From Athripsodes cinereus (taxonomy: Eukaryota > Arthropoda > Insecta > Trichoptera > Leptoceridae): a DNA stretch of 64,000 bases. The stretch lies in the NCBI GenBank assembly GCA_947579605.1, contig OX388325.1, positions 9,605,572-9,669,571 of the forward strand, written 5' to 3'. The notes under the pieces were generated by a model. It searched no databases. It was not told the DNA's origin and worked only from the letters and a program-made list of their open reading frames with translations. Position 1 is the stretch's first letter; every line of letters starts with the position of its first letter. This document shows positions 38,101-47,150 of this stretch, in pieces. Both the position numbers and the translations under genes were made by a program.

Positions 38101-40469
38101 TTTTGAATATTCAACAATGATTGTAAAGTCTTTGTCAAACTGCATAAGGTATATATGAGGTGGTTGGCAGCCTGATGGTAGTGTCTCCGACTTTCAATCC
38201 TGAGGTTGATTCCTCCTGGTGCTGACTTACTCTATCTTCAAAAACATGTAGTGATTTACTTAACACTACTACTACTATACCAGCACGGCATATCCCATAA
38301 GTGTGGTAGGCAGCAGACCAGCTGCATGTAATAATGCAACATTCAAGCTGTTCTCTTCGTGCCAACAAAAATTTAAATCATTCAGGATGGGTGGCAAACT
38401 TCATAGCTGAATTTACGATGTAGAATGTCTTTATTTTTCTAACACCTGCCTTTTACAGGGCATTCAAAAACTCATGGAAAAGAGTGGGAGTCCAATTCTT
38501 TGTCAGGGGCTCTATAGAAAACAAACTAATATAAACACAAAAAAAAAACAATTCATTTACCAATAACACAAATAGGTGCTTGTCGACTCTGCGCAATATC
38601 AAATAGATTGTATAGGAGTGTCTGGCTGCCGTGAACATGACAAAACATGTCAAACTCATCCAGGAAGAATAGAACACTCTTGCAGTGTTTATCTTTACCA
38701 GACTTCAAGCACGACAGGAGGAAGGCGAGGTTCTCAGCAAAAGAACCAAAGACTCGATCACCGATGGCATTGTCCAAACACATCTGAAAGAATGATTATA
38801 TTTATTAATTTATTTGACAATTAGTTTGATTGTATCCTTTAAAATGAAATAAGATTACCACTCTTTTGTGTAAGTTTTCCAGTATTCTACTGTAGCCAGA
38901 TATTCATAAATATTATATAAAGGACATTATTTTATCATTTTCAATTCCGCAGTGATGGGATACTATGCCATCCATTCTGAATATCTTTATTGAATAGATA
39001 TTGTGATGGCATATACATATAAAGATAGACAGAATATAAGAACACTTGTATTTACAATTATCATCCCTAAGAGCAGTGTTCCGCAAAGCCTGTGCCGCGG
39101 CACACTGGTGTACCGTGGTCATCAGTAGGTGTGCCGCGGAAAAAAGTCAAGGTTTTGTTAAGGTAATACACCTAAAAATCTCTAAAATTCTCACTAAACA
39201 TCTTTTCATATTAGGTATATTGATTTTAGTAATAAATAAATATTAAATAGTCATTGCTTTTTTCTTTGGTGTACCTCTAAAATTTTTTGATTTGAACACA
39301 AAAAGTTTTAGACCGCATTAGAGTAGGTAGGTACCCGGAAAAGAAAAAATTTAACTATTTTCTATAAGTTTTAGAGTGTCCTGTAAAAGGAGGGAATTCA
39401 TAAAAACTTCATGTAAAATACAATAAAACCTACAATTCAGCGAGGAGGCATGTTACCCACTCTGAATGTCTTATTTTTTAAATGACACGGAGAGGACAAT
39501 CTTCATATCTGAAAATGAATAAACTTGATGCAGTTAGTCTGCTGGTTACCCCACTTGTGGGACATGCTGTAGATATAGGACACATATTCACTACTACTAC
39601 TATACCATCACAGCAAATCCCACAAGTGGGGTAACCCGCAGACCAGCTGCATATATACAATTCACATAGGTAAATGTTTATGTTTCTGGTTTTGTTTACT
39701 ATATTTCTATTTTATATTCATTTTGAAAATATAACATGTGTACCTACATCATAAATACAAGCTTGTTTTCTGTCTAACCCTTGACTGTTTACCAGCAATT
39801 GTCTTGGCAATAAACTCATCATTTGAATCTTTTATTTTGTACAATAAAGACATAAAAAGTAACCTGGTGTTGCTCGAGGCTAAAATTAACAGGTTTGTTC
39901 TGTGACTTTAATAAACAAATATAATAAACTTTACCTGAGTGGTGATACTATTTAGAGCTATCTTATCATCTGTGTGTATGAGACCATTCAGTGTGACTAC
40001 AATGGAGTCTTCTTGAAAAGACGCCCGCTGTTGCAACTCGTGGAGGACAGAATTTACCAACTGTAAAAATAGTAAACATTTAATTTAACATGTTTCTTTA
40101 TTGTACACAAGTTTAGCGACGGTCTGGTAGAGCATCTTGCGAAACACACCATTCCTATGATGAGGACAGCATTTTCAAGAATGTCTACTTTTCGTACTTG
40201 TGTACATTTCTACATAATATTTAGGTAGTTGTTTATATGAACATGACGTAATACTATGTTATTTAAATTACCGTAGTTTTTCCGCAGCCTCTGGGGCCAA
40301 TGATTAGGGCTGAATTGGATTCTCCTGCTTCTACTGTCCTCGATAACAAATCGTAAACATGTAACTTCTGCTGTTCATAGCCACGAAAAGTAATATTGTC
40401 TTCCAATAATTTCATTTTCAGATACTTTCTGGCTAACTTTATTTGTAGATCTTCACTACTTTCAGACAT
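26194..40469 (-). CDS. ORC4: Origin recognition complex subunit 4
   Basis: Six exons join in frame (minus strand): 40469-40272, 40060-39935, 38783-38561, 34960-34407, 34022-33814 and 26452-26194. They give 522 residues. ORC4 is an AAA+ subunit of the nuclear origin recognition complex that binds ATP, marks replication origins and helps load MCM2-7. Walker A is GPRGCGKTT at 58-66, split from the rest by intron 1. Walker B is FFLDEFD at 147-153. The segment [20 protein letters not shown], residues 186-205, is the signature ORC4 region after sensor 1. The winged-helix end carries [11 protein letters not shown] and closes with QWAASSLI. Human ORC4 has 436 residues; the excess here is mostly a Lys/Ser/Asn-rich stretch at about 240-305. 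The last intron (7.36 kb) holds a Harbinger transposon, and another (3.6 kb) holds a jockey-like LINE. All splice sites are GT-AG and the frame is unbroken. Confidence 0.95.
26490..26725 (+). mobile_element. RTE-like LINE scrap in the last ORC4 intron
   Basis: The plus strand decodes with shifts to [12 protein letters not shown] and later a [18 protein letters not shown] tail, corresponding to the WFGHVERM...MRNWMNVEEAKEVC segment of the copy at 43892-44533. It is strongly decayed. Confidence 0.45.
26752..26820 (+). repeat. Direct repeat, left copy (partner 33687-33757)
   Basis: GATGAAAGATAATTTGTTTT, CACAGGAATCAATG and TTTTACTCCATTTCACTG recur in the same order and strand at 33687-33757, at roughly 85% identity. 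The pair brackets the Harbinger transposon at a distance of about 155 bp on the left and 70 bp on the right. The origin is unclear. Confidence 0.65.
27258..28724 (+). pseudogene. PIF/Harbinger (HARBI1-like) transposase, disrupted
   Basis: Apparent coding blocks are 27258-27494, 27600-27795, 27878-28000, about 28092-28229 and 28314-28724, separated by GT-AG introns. Residues reading [16 protein letters not shown] hold the first catalytic Asp. [14 protein letters not shown] follows. [18 protein letters not shown] holds the expected catalytic Glu. Defects: an in-frame TAA at 27681-27683 inside [12 protein letters not shown], splice-phase mismatches before 27878 and before 28092, and a frameshift near 28330 that separates GDSGYA from [10 protein letters not shown]. 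The protein would normally cut and join the element's ends in the nucleus together with the Myb-like partner. The 136-codon C-terminal frame remains open. It is certainly transposon-derived and probably inactive. Confidence 0.85.
28725..29640. other. Non-coding centre of the Harbinger element
   Basis: AT-rich spacer between the two convergent transposon genes. It includes a small imperfect inverted motif at 29302-29367, where ACGCACCAGTGCGTGCG near 29303 faces GCACGCACCGGTGCGT near 29345. No gene can be supported here, and the 69-codon frame at 29204 is not recognised. Confidence 0.4.
29659..31597 (-). pseudogene. Harbinger Myb/SANT-like DNA-binding accessory gene, disrupted
   Basis: Minus-strand blocks follow the usual order. 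31597-31360 reads [18 protein letters not shown] and then, in another frame, [20 protein letters not shown] and GWSK, the tryptophan-rich Myb/SANT-like fold. About 31190-31030 reads [16 protein letters not shown], then [20 protein letters not shown]. About 30535-30380 is a Ser/Thr-rich linker. 29836-29659 reads [20 protein letters not shown] and ends CGRK with a TAG, a likely coiled C-terminus. The frame change between KKKV and KWNEAA indicates a 1-nt indel, so the gene is probably dead. In known Harbinger elements this protein carries the transposase to DNA ends and into the nucleus. Confidence 0.75.
30085..30335. repeat. Tandem duplication running into a hairpin
   Basis: A unit of about 75 bp (TGGAATTCCATTTTAATAAA, then AACAAACACTGTATTTTCCA) occurs at about 30088 and again at 30160. 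A third partial copy follows, and then the complement GTGGAAAATACAGTGTTTG at 30291-30313. The block can form one or more stem-loops. It lies within an intron of the Myb-like transposon gene. Confidence 0.7.
31951..32159. repeat. Near-perfect hairpin with about 97-bp arms
   Basis: The left arm (31951-32047, beginning ATGATTAGATAATGAGTTTA) is the complement of the right arm (32064-32159) with essentially one mismatch (GCGACC against GCAACC), around a 16-nt loop. It is a foldback MITE or a recent inverted duplication inside the Harbinger element. Confidence 0.85.
32216..33407. mobile_element. pogo-like element nested in Harbinger
   Basis: Perfect 16-bp inverted ends (GGGTCATTGCACCAGT and its complement) have TA on each side (32214-32215 and 33408-33409). 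Variants of GTGTTTGACA and TCACTGGAGT/AACTGGTGA recur inside. Only the N-terminal helix-turn-helix of the transposase is left (32817-32957); the DDE domain is deleted. Confidence 0.85.
32817..32957 (+). pseudogene. Isolated psq/CENP-B-type HTH of a pogo transposase
   Basis: A 46-codon frame begins [20 protein letters not shown] and includes [20 protein letters not shown], matching the HTH_psq DNA-binding fold at the start of pogo/Tigger transposases (W, AV..V..G.S...A...Y.VPR). It then runs into SSLIYI and a stop, where the rest of the gene has been deleted. If translated it would be a lone DNA-binding domain. Confidence 0.7.
33687..33757 (+). repeat. Direct repeat, right copy (partner 26752-26820)
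   Basis: TATGAAAGATAATTTGTTTT, CACAGGAGTCAATAG and TTTTACTCTATTTCACTG match the left copy in order and orientation. It ends about 55 bp from the ORC4 exon that starts at 33814. Confidence 0.65.
35004..35300. repeat. GC-rich island in an ORC4 intron, possible solo LTR
   Basis: About 110 bp from 35004 is very GC-rich (for example CCGCCGCACACCCATGCGCA), in sharp contrast with its AT-rich surroundings. The block starts TGTGG and could end CCACA near 35300, as an LTR would. No target duplication or second LTR is seen. Alternatives are a CpG-island-like control region or captured foreign DNA. Confidence 0.25.
35585..35860 (+). mobile_element. LINE ORF2 C-terminal scrap
   Basis: The plus-strand frame reads [20 protein letters not shown], corresponding to the YxILQLIxxGKIxGRR segment near the end of many RTE/CR1-like ORF2 proteins. 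It ends in a purine-rich AAGAAGAAGAAGATGATG tail. Confidence 0.6.
36290..37929 (-). mobile_element. jockey-like LINE, 5'-truncated, with open reverse transcriptase frame
   Basis: A minus-strand open frame of 388 codons (37929-36763) holds the reverse transcriptase palm. [20 protein letters not shown] and NDLP are RT block 4. [12 protein letters not shown] contains the catalytic FADD. Later come [17 protein letters not shown] and YGILCWGMG. The fingers and the endonuclease domain are missing upstream, so the copy is 5'-truncated, as LINE copies usually are. The 3' untranslated part reaches about 36290 and carries two versions of an AGGATGTAAAGAGTCCCC motif. It sits antisense-neutral inside an ORC4 intron (same strand as ORC4). 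The frame is intact, so this is a fairly young copy. Confidence 0.85.
37930..38006 (+). mobile_element. 3' end of another LINE with (AAAT)n tail
   Basis: GGCCTTGTGCCGTATATGTT is followed by TTTAATAAATAAATAAATAA, a typical LINE terminus in + orientation, abutting the minus-strand LINE. Confidence 0.45.
38155..38505 (+). repeat. Near full-length copy of the main SINE family
   Basis: It has a tRNA-like head (GAGGTGGTTGGCAGCCTGAT, with a decayed B box GGTTGATTCC), then ACTACTACTATACCAGCACG, then GGCATATCCCATAAGTGTGG. The long body follows (CATTCAGGATGGGTGGCAAA, CTTTTACAGGGCATTCAAAA, CCAATTCTTTGTC). This copy best shows head and body joined. It sits in an ORC4 intron. Confidence 0.75.
38878..38995 (-). 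repeat. Degenerate SINE body fragment
   Basis: TTCCGCAGTGATGGGATACT and CCATCCATTCTGAATATCTT match the body of the dispersed SINE in minus orientation. It lies in an ORC4 intron. Confidence 0.45.
39072..39145. repeat. hAT-like end with 12-bp inverted motif
   Basis: CAGTGTTCCGCAAAGCCTGT resembles hAT termini. CCGCGGCACACT (39095) and AGGTGTGCCGCGG (39127) form an inverted pair. The opposite end of an element was not found. Confidence 0.35.
39365..39662. repeat. Two head-to-head SINE body fragments
   Basis: The segment 39365-39590 is the SINE body in minus orientation (GAGTGTCCTGTAAAAGGAGG through CCCCACTTGTGGGACATGCT). The segment 39588-39660 is the body start in plus orientation (ACTACTACTATACCATCACA, CCCACAAGTGGGGTAACC). 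The arrangement is a natural inverted repeat in an ORC4 intron. Confidence 0.65.
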
Positions 40470-40830
40470 TTTTAAATGATATTCAATTGAAAAAAGAATA
40501 ACAATTTGAAAAAAGCGTCAATGCTAGGAACAAATGACACGAAAGTCGCTGAATTTGACAATTACGATTCGCGCGTAAAATACCATAGATATTTTAATGT
40601 TTATTAAATAATCATAGACAACTTTGAGTTATTTTATTCAAACATAATTATGTAGATGGCGGTAGTGGTTAGTAAGGCTTTCCCATTCTTCCCATTCTTC
40701 AACAGATGGCAGTATACAAATTTCACAAGCTTATACTTTTTATATACAGATGTCAGTGAAAATATATGGAGGTACACTAGAGATTTTCCATTTCACCACG
40801 TTTCATTTTGAATTCATTGCCCTTTGTCTA
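40470..40830 (-). promoter_or_regulatory. ORC4 upstream region with an E2F-like site
   Basis: Short sequence 5' of the ORC4 start codon. ATTCGCGCG at 40567-40575 differs from an E2F/DP site (TTTCGCGCG) by one base, about 100 bp upstream of the ATG. Replication genes including ORC subunits are commonly E2F-controlled, so this fits, but a single short match is weak evidence. No TATA box is seen. Confidence 0.3.
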
Positions 40831-40834
40831 TAAA

Positions 40835-42738
40835 TTCTTCACAGAACCTTAGTTAAATGGTCGCATGATTACGGCTTAACAATTAATACTAAGAAAACTA
40901 AATTATTACATATAAAAACTCCTCACACTAAAACATTGCCATATCCAGGTATAATTTCGCATGACAATAACTGTATTCACTTCAATATTCAAAATAATTG
41001 TAATTGTAATAAAATTGATGGGGTAAAATCGTACAAATATCTGGGGGTAATAATAGATTATAACTTTAAATGGGATGAACATATTAGTAAATTATGCAAT
41101 AGATTGAGATCAATAGCCGGGAGACTTCATAAAGTTAAACATTTTGTTCCCAAAAAAATTACAAAAATAATTTATTTATCATTAGCCGAGTCCTTTATTA
41201 GATATGGAATAACCATTTGGGGAAATACAACCAAAACAAATTTAAGTAAAGTACAAAGCGTACAAAATATCCTAGTTAAAATAGTCACCAACTATAAATC
41301 CATCCCAGGTAGACACTTTGATGCTAATAAAACGTATAAAGCTAACAATATAATGACTTCTAAGGGAATATTATTACATAAATTGTTGTTGTCTAATATT
41401 TTTAAGAATAGTTATAGAAATAGGTTACTACATATTCATAATACTAGATTTACTAAGAATAAAGGGTTGGTTATTCCCAAAGTTAACAATAAATATGGCA
41501 GTAGAACACTAGAGTATCTAATACCGAAAATAATAAACAAATTACCTAAAAATATTAAAAACAACCCTAAAATGAGGAATTTGAAAATATCAATAAAACA
41601 GTGGATAATAAACAATATGGACAATATTATTGATAATATATTATAATGATTGAAATGTAATAGATATTAAGAATAATAAATTATATTATTAGGATATAAT
41701 AATGTATAGTACAAATAGTTTTTATGAGATTGTATAGAATATAAATAGAGAATGAATAATTGAAAATTATTGTAAAGTAATTTAATAATTAGAATTTGAA
41801 ATATGTGTTACATTATTAAGATAAACCTATCTATTGATTTAGCGTAGAAATAGTTTTCTATGATATCGTTTTATTGTGTCTGTGGTGATGGGGTGAAGGG
41901 GCGTCAGTCGGTTTTGCAGTGTTGAGTTGTTCCCTATGCGGAGGTGTGGATATGTGTCGTGCCTCGCAGATGATGGTATCGGGGGTTACCTAGTACTATG
42001 GGCTACCCTTGATGCCATTACTTTGTGGGTTATGGCATGTGCCTGCATTTCTGTGGAGGGAGTGACTCGGAGCTGCGGAGCTGACTTATGCCCCTTTACC
42101 TTGTCACAGCAGATATGGAACATGGAATCATAGAATGGAAATAGTTTTCTATGATATTGTTTTATTATATATAATAGAAATAGAGTATGAATAATCAAGC
42201 ATCATTGTAGAGTTATTTATTAATTATTTGCTTATTTGAATTATGTTTTATATTTTTAAGATATACCTATTAATTTAGCGTAGAAATAGTTTTCTATGAT
42301 ATCGCTTTATTATATAGAATAGAAATAGAGTATAAATAATCAAGCATCATTGTAGAGTTATTAATTAATTATTATTAAGATATACCTACCTATTAATTTA
42401 GCGAAAAAATAGTTTTCTATGATATCGTTTTATTATATAGAATAGAATAATGGTATGAATAAATAAGCATCTTTGTAGAGTTATTTAATGATTTGAATTA
42501 ATATGTTTTGTATTGTTAAGATATACCTATTAATTAAGCGTAGAAATAGTTCTTATGATATCATTTTATTGTATAAAATAGAAATAGATTATGTATAATT
42601 AAGTATTATTGTAAAGTAATTTAATAATTATGATTTATATTAGAACCTGTTGACAAGTCAACTTATTTGACTTAACAGGACCATGTATTTTTGCCTATAA
42701 TTGATACTAATAAATACCTAAAAAAAAAAAAAAAAACT
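40835..42738 (+). mobile_element. LINE 3' half with RT C-terminus, repeated 3' region and poly(A) tail
   Basis: The plus-strand frame open to 41645 (about 268 codons from 40842) reads VKWSHDYGLTINTKKTKLLH, then KSYKYLGVIIDYNFKWDEHI, then ESFIRYGITIWGN. This is the thumb region and the segment after the RT palm of a jockey/R1-like ORF2. The RT catalytic core is missing, so the copy is 5'-truncated. After the stop come about 1 kb of AT-rich DNA with imperfect tandem repeats, then a run of about 19 A (42720-42736). The intact frame and clean tail indicate a young copy. Confidence 0.85.
41820..42625 (+). repeat. Imperfect tandem repeats in a LINE 3' UTR
   Basis: The phrase TTTAGCGTAGAAATAGTTTT, then CTATGATATCGTTTTATTA, recurs near 41838, 42138, 42278, 42400 and 42538. 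Spacing is about 125-140 bp except after the first copy, where a GC-richer 200-bp block (41880-42110) is inserted. Confidence 0.75.
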
Positions 42739-43262
42739 TAATATTGTTGTGTAGGTTCATATCTACCTACCTGTTACGGGTTAAAGACGATTTTTGAAAT
42801 GTAAAGTCCGCCTGACCGGATACCAGATTTTTTTTGGATGAAAAAAAATGGAAATTAACCTAAACAATCTGCATATCTATAGAATAAGTACAAGAAACAG
42901 TGAGAAAAAATTCCAAAAGAGAAAAGTTCCTTTGTGACAATTTATTAATAGAGTGGCCAGAAATATTTCATTCACTCTCTTTTAGGTACCTACGCGGTAA
43001 AATTAATTGTTAAAAATATCACGATCAAAGTTCGTCAAATGCATTTTGCACGAATCTTCAGTTCAAATTTTGTTAAACTTTGGTGTTATAATACCCAGAA
43101 TCTCCTCAAATGTTTATGTTTTTTTTTTTAAATATAATAAATGTACTCGCGCTGACCTCTTCATTTTTCTAACAAAAAAATATTGACACAAGGGAACCGT
43201 TGAAAAGATTTTTTCGGGTTGCTTCTAATGCTACTAATGTTTCATTGGCGCCGCGTGTCTGT
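42739..43262. other. Unassigned AT-rich DNA
   Basis: No gene, repeat end or hairpin of note is recognised between the LINE poly(A) run and the next SINE fragment. Confidence 0.4.
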
Positions 43263-43264
43263 CT

Positions 43265-43405
43265 AACTAAAGTATTACAGCATCTCCCACACGTAAGGTA
43301 GTCAGTAGATTACTTGCGAGTTATAAATACGCAAATTGTTCTCTCCGTGCTAACAAAAGAACACGCCATATGATGACATCAAGTGTAGATATATTCAGTA
43401 TTCAG
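43265..43405 (+). repeat. Degenerate SINE body fragment
   Basis: GCATCTCCCACACGTAAGGT, then GTTATAAATACGCAAATTGT and CTCTCCGTGCTAACAAAAGA, follow the SINE body order with heavy divergence. Confidence 0.45.
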
Positions 43406-43867
43406 ATAAGAATCTCCCTAGATATATATCCGGTATACTGTCAAATCAATATCCGTTCCATCACCAATATCAAGTTCTTGTTATCATAGACAACATCAGC
43501 AGTCTGCCCACTAGTAATTCTATTTTTAAATTTCACGCCTTCCAACATAGAAAATAAGAATAATACATAATGTCACCCCTCCGTTCAGCTACTACCATAC
43601 ACCATGTGATAAACAACACGAGATAAGAATATTATTGTTTTACTCGCAGTAGATTAAATTAAACAAAGCACATTCGTGTCAAAAACTTAAACTTATTATT
43701 ACTTTACCTACAACAGAAGTTTTTTGTACTTGTGTAATGAAAAAAGTACTCCTTTTTTAGGTGTATATTTGTAACAAAATATTTTCCACCTATATAGGTG
43801 GAATTTTGTCCACAAGAGTTCCAATAGCTCGGACGTTTTTCTTTCACAATAAATTGATGATCCAATG

Positions 43868-44650
43868 ACAATGAAATACTATACTATACCCTCACGCCAT
43901 GTCCCAGGAGGGGTAGGCAGAGAGAACGGAACGCCATATAGATCTATCCTTACATACTTCTTTCGCTTCCTCTACATTCATCCAGTTTCTCATACATGCA
44001 CGCCGATTTCTCTTACTCAGCACGCGTCCGTCCTTAAGAATTTGGTCCACGTGATCAAGCCACGTGGTTCTTGGACGTCCACGCTTCCTCACACCCCTTC
44101 TTTCAGATAAATACATCCTCTTCGTCATCCTTTCATCTTGCATTCGCTCAACATGTCCAAACCATCTCAACTTGTTTACACGCATTCTGTCCACAACACT
44201 CCTCTCACATCCGCTCATTCTCCTGATATCCTCATTCTTCACTCTATCTCGCAACGTTTTACCCACCATTCTTCTCAGTGAACGCATCTCCACAGCATTT
44301 ATTCCACTCTCATCCTTTTTCAACCACGTCCAAGTTTCGCTTGCATACATAAGTGTCGGTACCAGAATGGTATTGTGCACTAGCATTTTTGCCATGTTCG
44401 ACACACTGCTATTGCTAACAATGGGTCGAAGTGCACCATTCACTCTAGCACCGGCGACTTTTCTTCTTTCAATGTCCTTATCAAATCTTCCATCCCTCGC
44501 AAACAGACTTCCCAAATAGACATACATACTCATTCACTTGCTCTAAACATTTACCGTCAACCTTTATTTCACATACCGTTCTTTCACTCTCTCTTTCAAA
44601 CACCATTACTTTCGTCTTCAGAGCTAATGAAATCAGAGCGCTGGAAATGA
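43868..44650 (-). mobile_element. RTE-like LINE 3' end, best-preserved copy of its family
   Basis: The minus-strand frame at 44533-43892 (213 codons) begins near VYLGSLFARDGRFDKDIERR. It continues through YASETWTWLKKDESGINAVE, RRMVGKTLRDRVKNEDIRRM and LRWFGHVERMQDERMTKRMY to WRSVLSAYPSWDMA. This is the YLGS...CRHVxRM C-terminal region of RTE-type ORF2. About 120 bp upstream another frame holds KVMVFERESERTVCEIKVDG, so one frameshift precedes it. Five shorter relatives lie elsewhere in the window. It ends in a TATAGTATAGTAT-like tail. Confidence 0.8.
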
Positions 44651-45054
44651 TTACTCAATTGATCGTGCGAAGAGATTACTCAATTGGCGCAGAGACGCTA
44701 ATCTGAATAAAGAAAGCCAGTTTCTTCTCTGTGCTCCCGAAAGGAACGTTGATGGGTGAGTGAATAAATTCAGGTACTTAAGTATTTCTAAATCTTTAAG
44801 ACGTCTTATATATTCATTTCTACATCACTTGTAGGAGATGCCATGATGGTGTAGATTAGAGAGATATTATTATTTATATGAAACCCAAAAAGTTTCGTTA
44901 CTTTTTTATCGGACTGACTGTTAACCGGAAAATAATGTAGGAGTTGATTGAGTTGAAGTTTATTTTGTAAAACTCTATCTTAATTTACCTTTAAAAAAAA
45001 CACACACAAGTGGTTGGATGGAAATCAACAACTTTTTATTTATTGAGTGACCTG

Positions 45055-45265
45055 CAGGGTTACTCTTGACAAAACTAAACACGATCTTAATTTAGTCTTG
45101 ATCTTGATCATACAACGCACGAAGGGACTATGGTCAAAAACACCGCGCTACCGCTAACGCGCGATCGGTTTGCGTGTATTTTTGGCCAATAGTCACTTCG
45201 TGCGTCGTATGATCAATATCAAGACTAGATTAAGATCGTGTTTAGTTTTGTCAAGAGTAGCCCTG
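45055..45265. mobile_element. Harbinger-type MITE, complete copy
   Basis: The ends are CAGGGTTACTCTTGAC and GTCAAGAGTAGCCCTG, with the 3-bp duplication CTG at 45052-45054 and 45266-45268. The whole 211-bp element is nearly palindromic. It is the same family as 9061-9303 and 57558-57759. Confidence 0.85.
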
Positions 45266-45795
45266 CTGGTTTCAACTTACAAATTCATTATTAAGCTCGG
45301 TAGTTTGACAATCAATGAGTATAAATCAAATCACTCAATTTTATAAAAAAATGTGACACTTTACCAATTTTTGTTTTTCTACATAAATTACAAAAAAATA
45401 TTATACATATAACAAGAATATTTATGCTGAAAATTGAGGTGCTGAATTTTTAAATCAGTCAAATACTATTAGAATAATAACTGTCAAGGCACTTTCTTAT
45501 GCAAATTAAGAAAATTGAAATTTAAATTGAATTTTTCAATAGCTTCAAGATGCGGTTAGGCACAAGGGCGTACATCACCAAATTTTAATTTTGGTAAAGG
45601 AATTTGAAATACTTTACTTTCTCATAACTTCAATGTAAAATATATCCAACTATCAATTTCAATTTCCATATTCAAATTGGTATTCCAAATCTTTAAATTT
45701 GTGTAACAATTTGAAGACGTCACATGTACCTAATAATTTTATTTTGAAATCACTTTAAATAATATACCTATTCAAGCTTACTTCTAGAGGAAGGC
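45266..45795. other. Unassigned AT-rich DNA
   Basis: AAATTTTAATTTTGG and AATTTCAATTTCCA words are frequent, but no clear repeat unit, inverted end or gene is seen. Confidence 0.35.
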
Positions 45796-45799
45796 AACT

Positions 45800-46040
45800 C
45801 AATTTTTCAAGTTTTGTCTTACTTATACAGCTATTCCTATCTACTGTTGAACATAAACTCCCCCATATTTCTCCTGCCATCTTTGTCTGTGACTCTTTGC
45901 TACCAATCACCAGAAATTCTCCTTATATCATCAGGCAACTGGGTGGGAGATCTTTTCCTGCTTTTTTGCATTTACGAAGTCTCCACTCCGCTACTATTTT
46001 TGTTCATCTTTAAATCTAGCAACAATTTTGTTTAATTTTC
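45800..46040 (-). mobile_element. LINE ORF2 C-terminal scrap
   Basis: The minus strand reads KSRKRSPTQLPDDIRRISGD, then QRVTDKDGRRNMGEFM, matching the GRPPTRWxDDI..AG..W...A.DR..WR..GE.Y pattern of many LINE ORF2 termini, with decay. Confidence 0.55.
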
Positions 46041-46319
46041 TATTATTTTCGAGATCCTAGGGGGATCCTGGGTACGCCAATGGTTAAATACCCAAGTACC
46101 TACTTAAACTAATACTTATATCTTAATATTGGCGGGTTTTTAAACTTGCAAACCTTTGTCATAGTGAGTTGGTATTTTACAGTGAAAGAGGTGGTTGCAA
46201 GTTGTAGAATGTTTTGATTTTATTTATTCATTTATTCTTTACAGTACATTGATCAAAAGCAATTACACAAAAAAATACACAATATGCATGAAACATATTG
46301 AATTTAATGTTTTAGTGTC

Positions 46320-47150
46320 AAATAGATGGAAGAGGAAGACAAAAGCGCAGATGGCGTGAATTAGTTAGACAAGACATGAGGAGCTGAGGCCTGAGTCAAC
46401 AACACACTATCGCGTCACGTTCCCGCTCCGCTAGCGTTCGGGTGCAGACGATGTGCGCCAAAGTGTTAATTTTCGTAACTATTGTGTATCTTAAGTAGCA
46501 TTCACATTGCTTCACTTTGGATGATCATCCAGAGTGTCAGGGTCACCTGTTCATCGAAAGTGAACACGTCTGTTCACATTTGTTCATCCTATGCTTTCAC
46601 TGCCATGTCTACTTTCTCACTCATGTTGTATGTAGTTTGACGTATTTTCGTATAAAAATAATTAAACAAATTCAAAAATGAAAAATAGCACTTAAAATAA
46701 ATTAATATAGCTCTCGACTGCATAATAATTTTGTACATGATTTTGACATTCAATACAAATTCATAGAGAATAAAACAAATATTAAGATGAAACTTGTTTA
46801 TGGTCGTTTCAGTGAAAGGACCTTTCATCAAAATTATGACGAGTGGTAATCTCTTTCCTCTGTCATCGCTAGTGATCACTATTGATGAAACGCCTGTTCA
46901 CACTTGTTCATCTTGGAGGATCATCCGGAGTGATCACTGAAAGTGAACGTATGTGAACGACCCTTTAGCAACGAAATTGACACTTGCTTGCAACATCGTC
47001 TGCACCCGAACGCTAACGGAGCGGGAACGTGACACGAAAGTGTGTTGTTGACTCAGGCCCCTGTGATGTTTCCCATGAGGATGCGTTCGACAGAACCAAG
47101 TGGCGTAACCAAACAAGAAAGACAGACTCCACCACCATATGTGACTAATA
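46320..47150 (+). mobile_element. LINE ORF2 C-terminal scrap split by a MITE
   Basis: Left of the MITE, 46325-46386 reads DGRGRQKRRWRELVRQDMRS. Right of it, 47061-47140 continues CDVSHEDAFDRTKWRNQTRK. Removing 46387-47060 and one CTG rejoins the reading frame, which shows the MITE entered an existing LINE copy. Confidence 0.7.
46387..47060. mobile_element. MITE with about 80-bp inverted repeats and CTG target duplication
   Basis: The left end AGGCCTGAGTCAACAACACA and the right end TGTGTTGTTGACTCAGGCCC are complementary, with pairing reaching ACGATGT/ACATCGT about 65 bp inward. CTG flanks both sides (46384-46386 and 47061-47063). A second inverted set built of TGTTCA/TGAACA words occupies the interior. 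Shorter relatives are at 57761-57865 and 58285-58480. Confidence 0.8.

Noticed and set aside
44064..44519. 151-codon plus-strand gene
   Set aside because: It is the antisense shadow of the LINE ORF2 C-terminus at 43892-44533.
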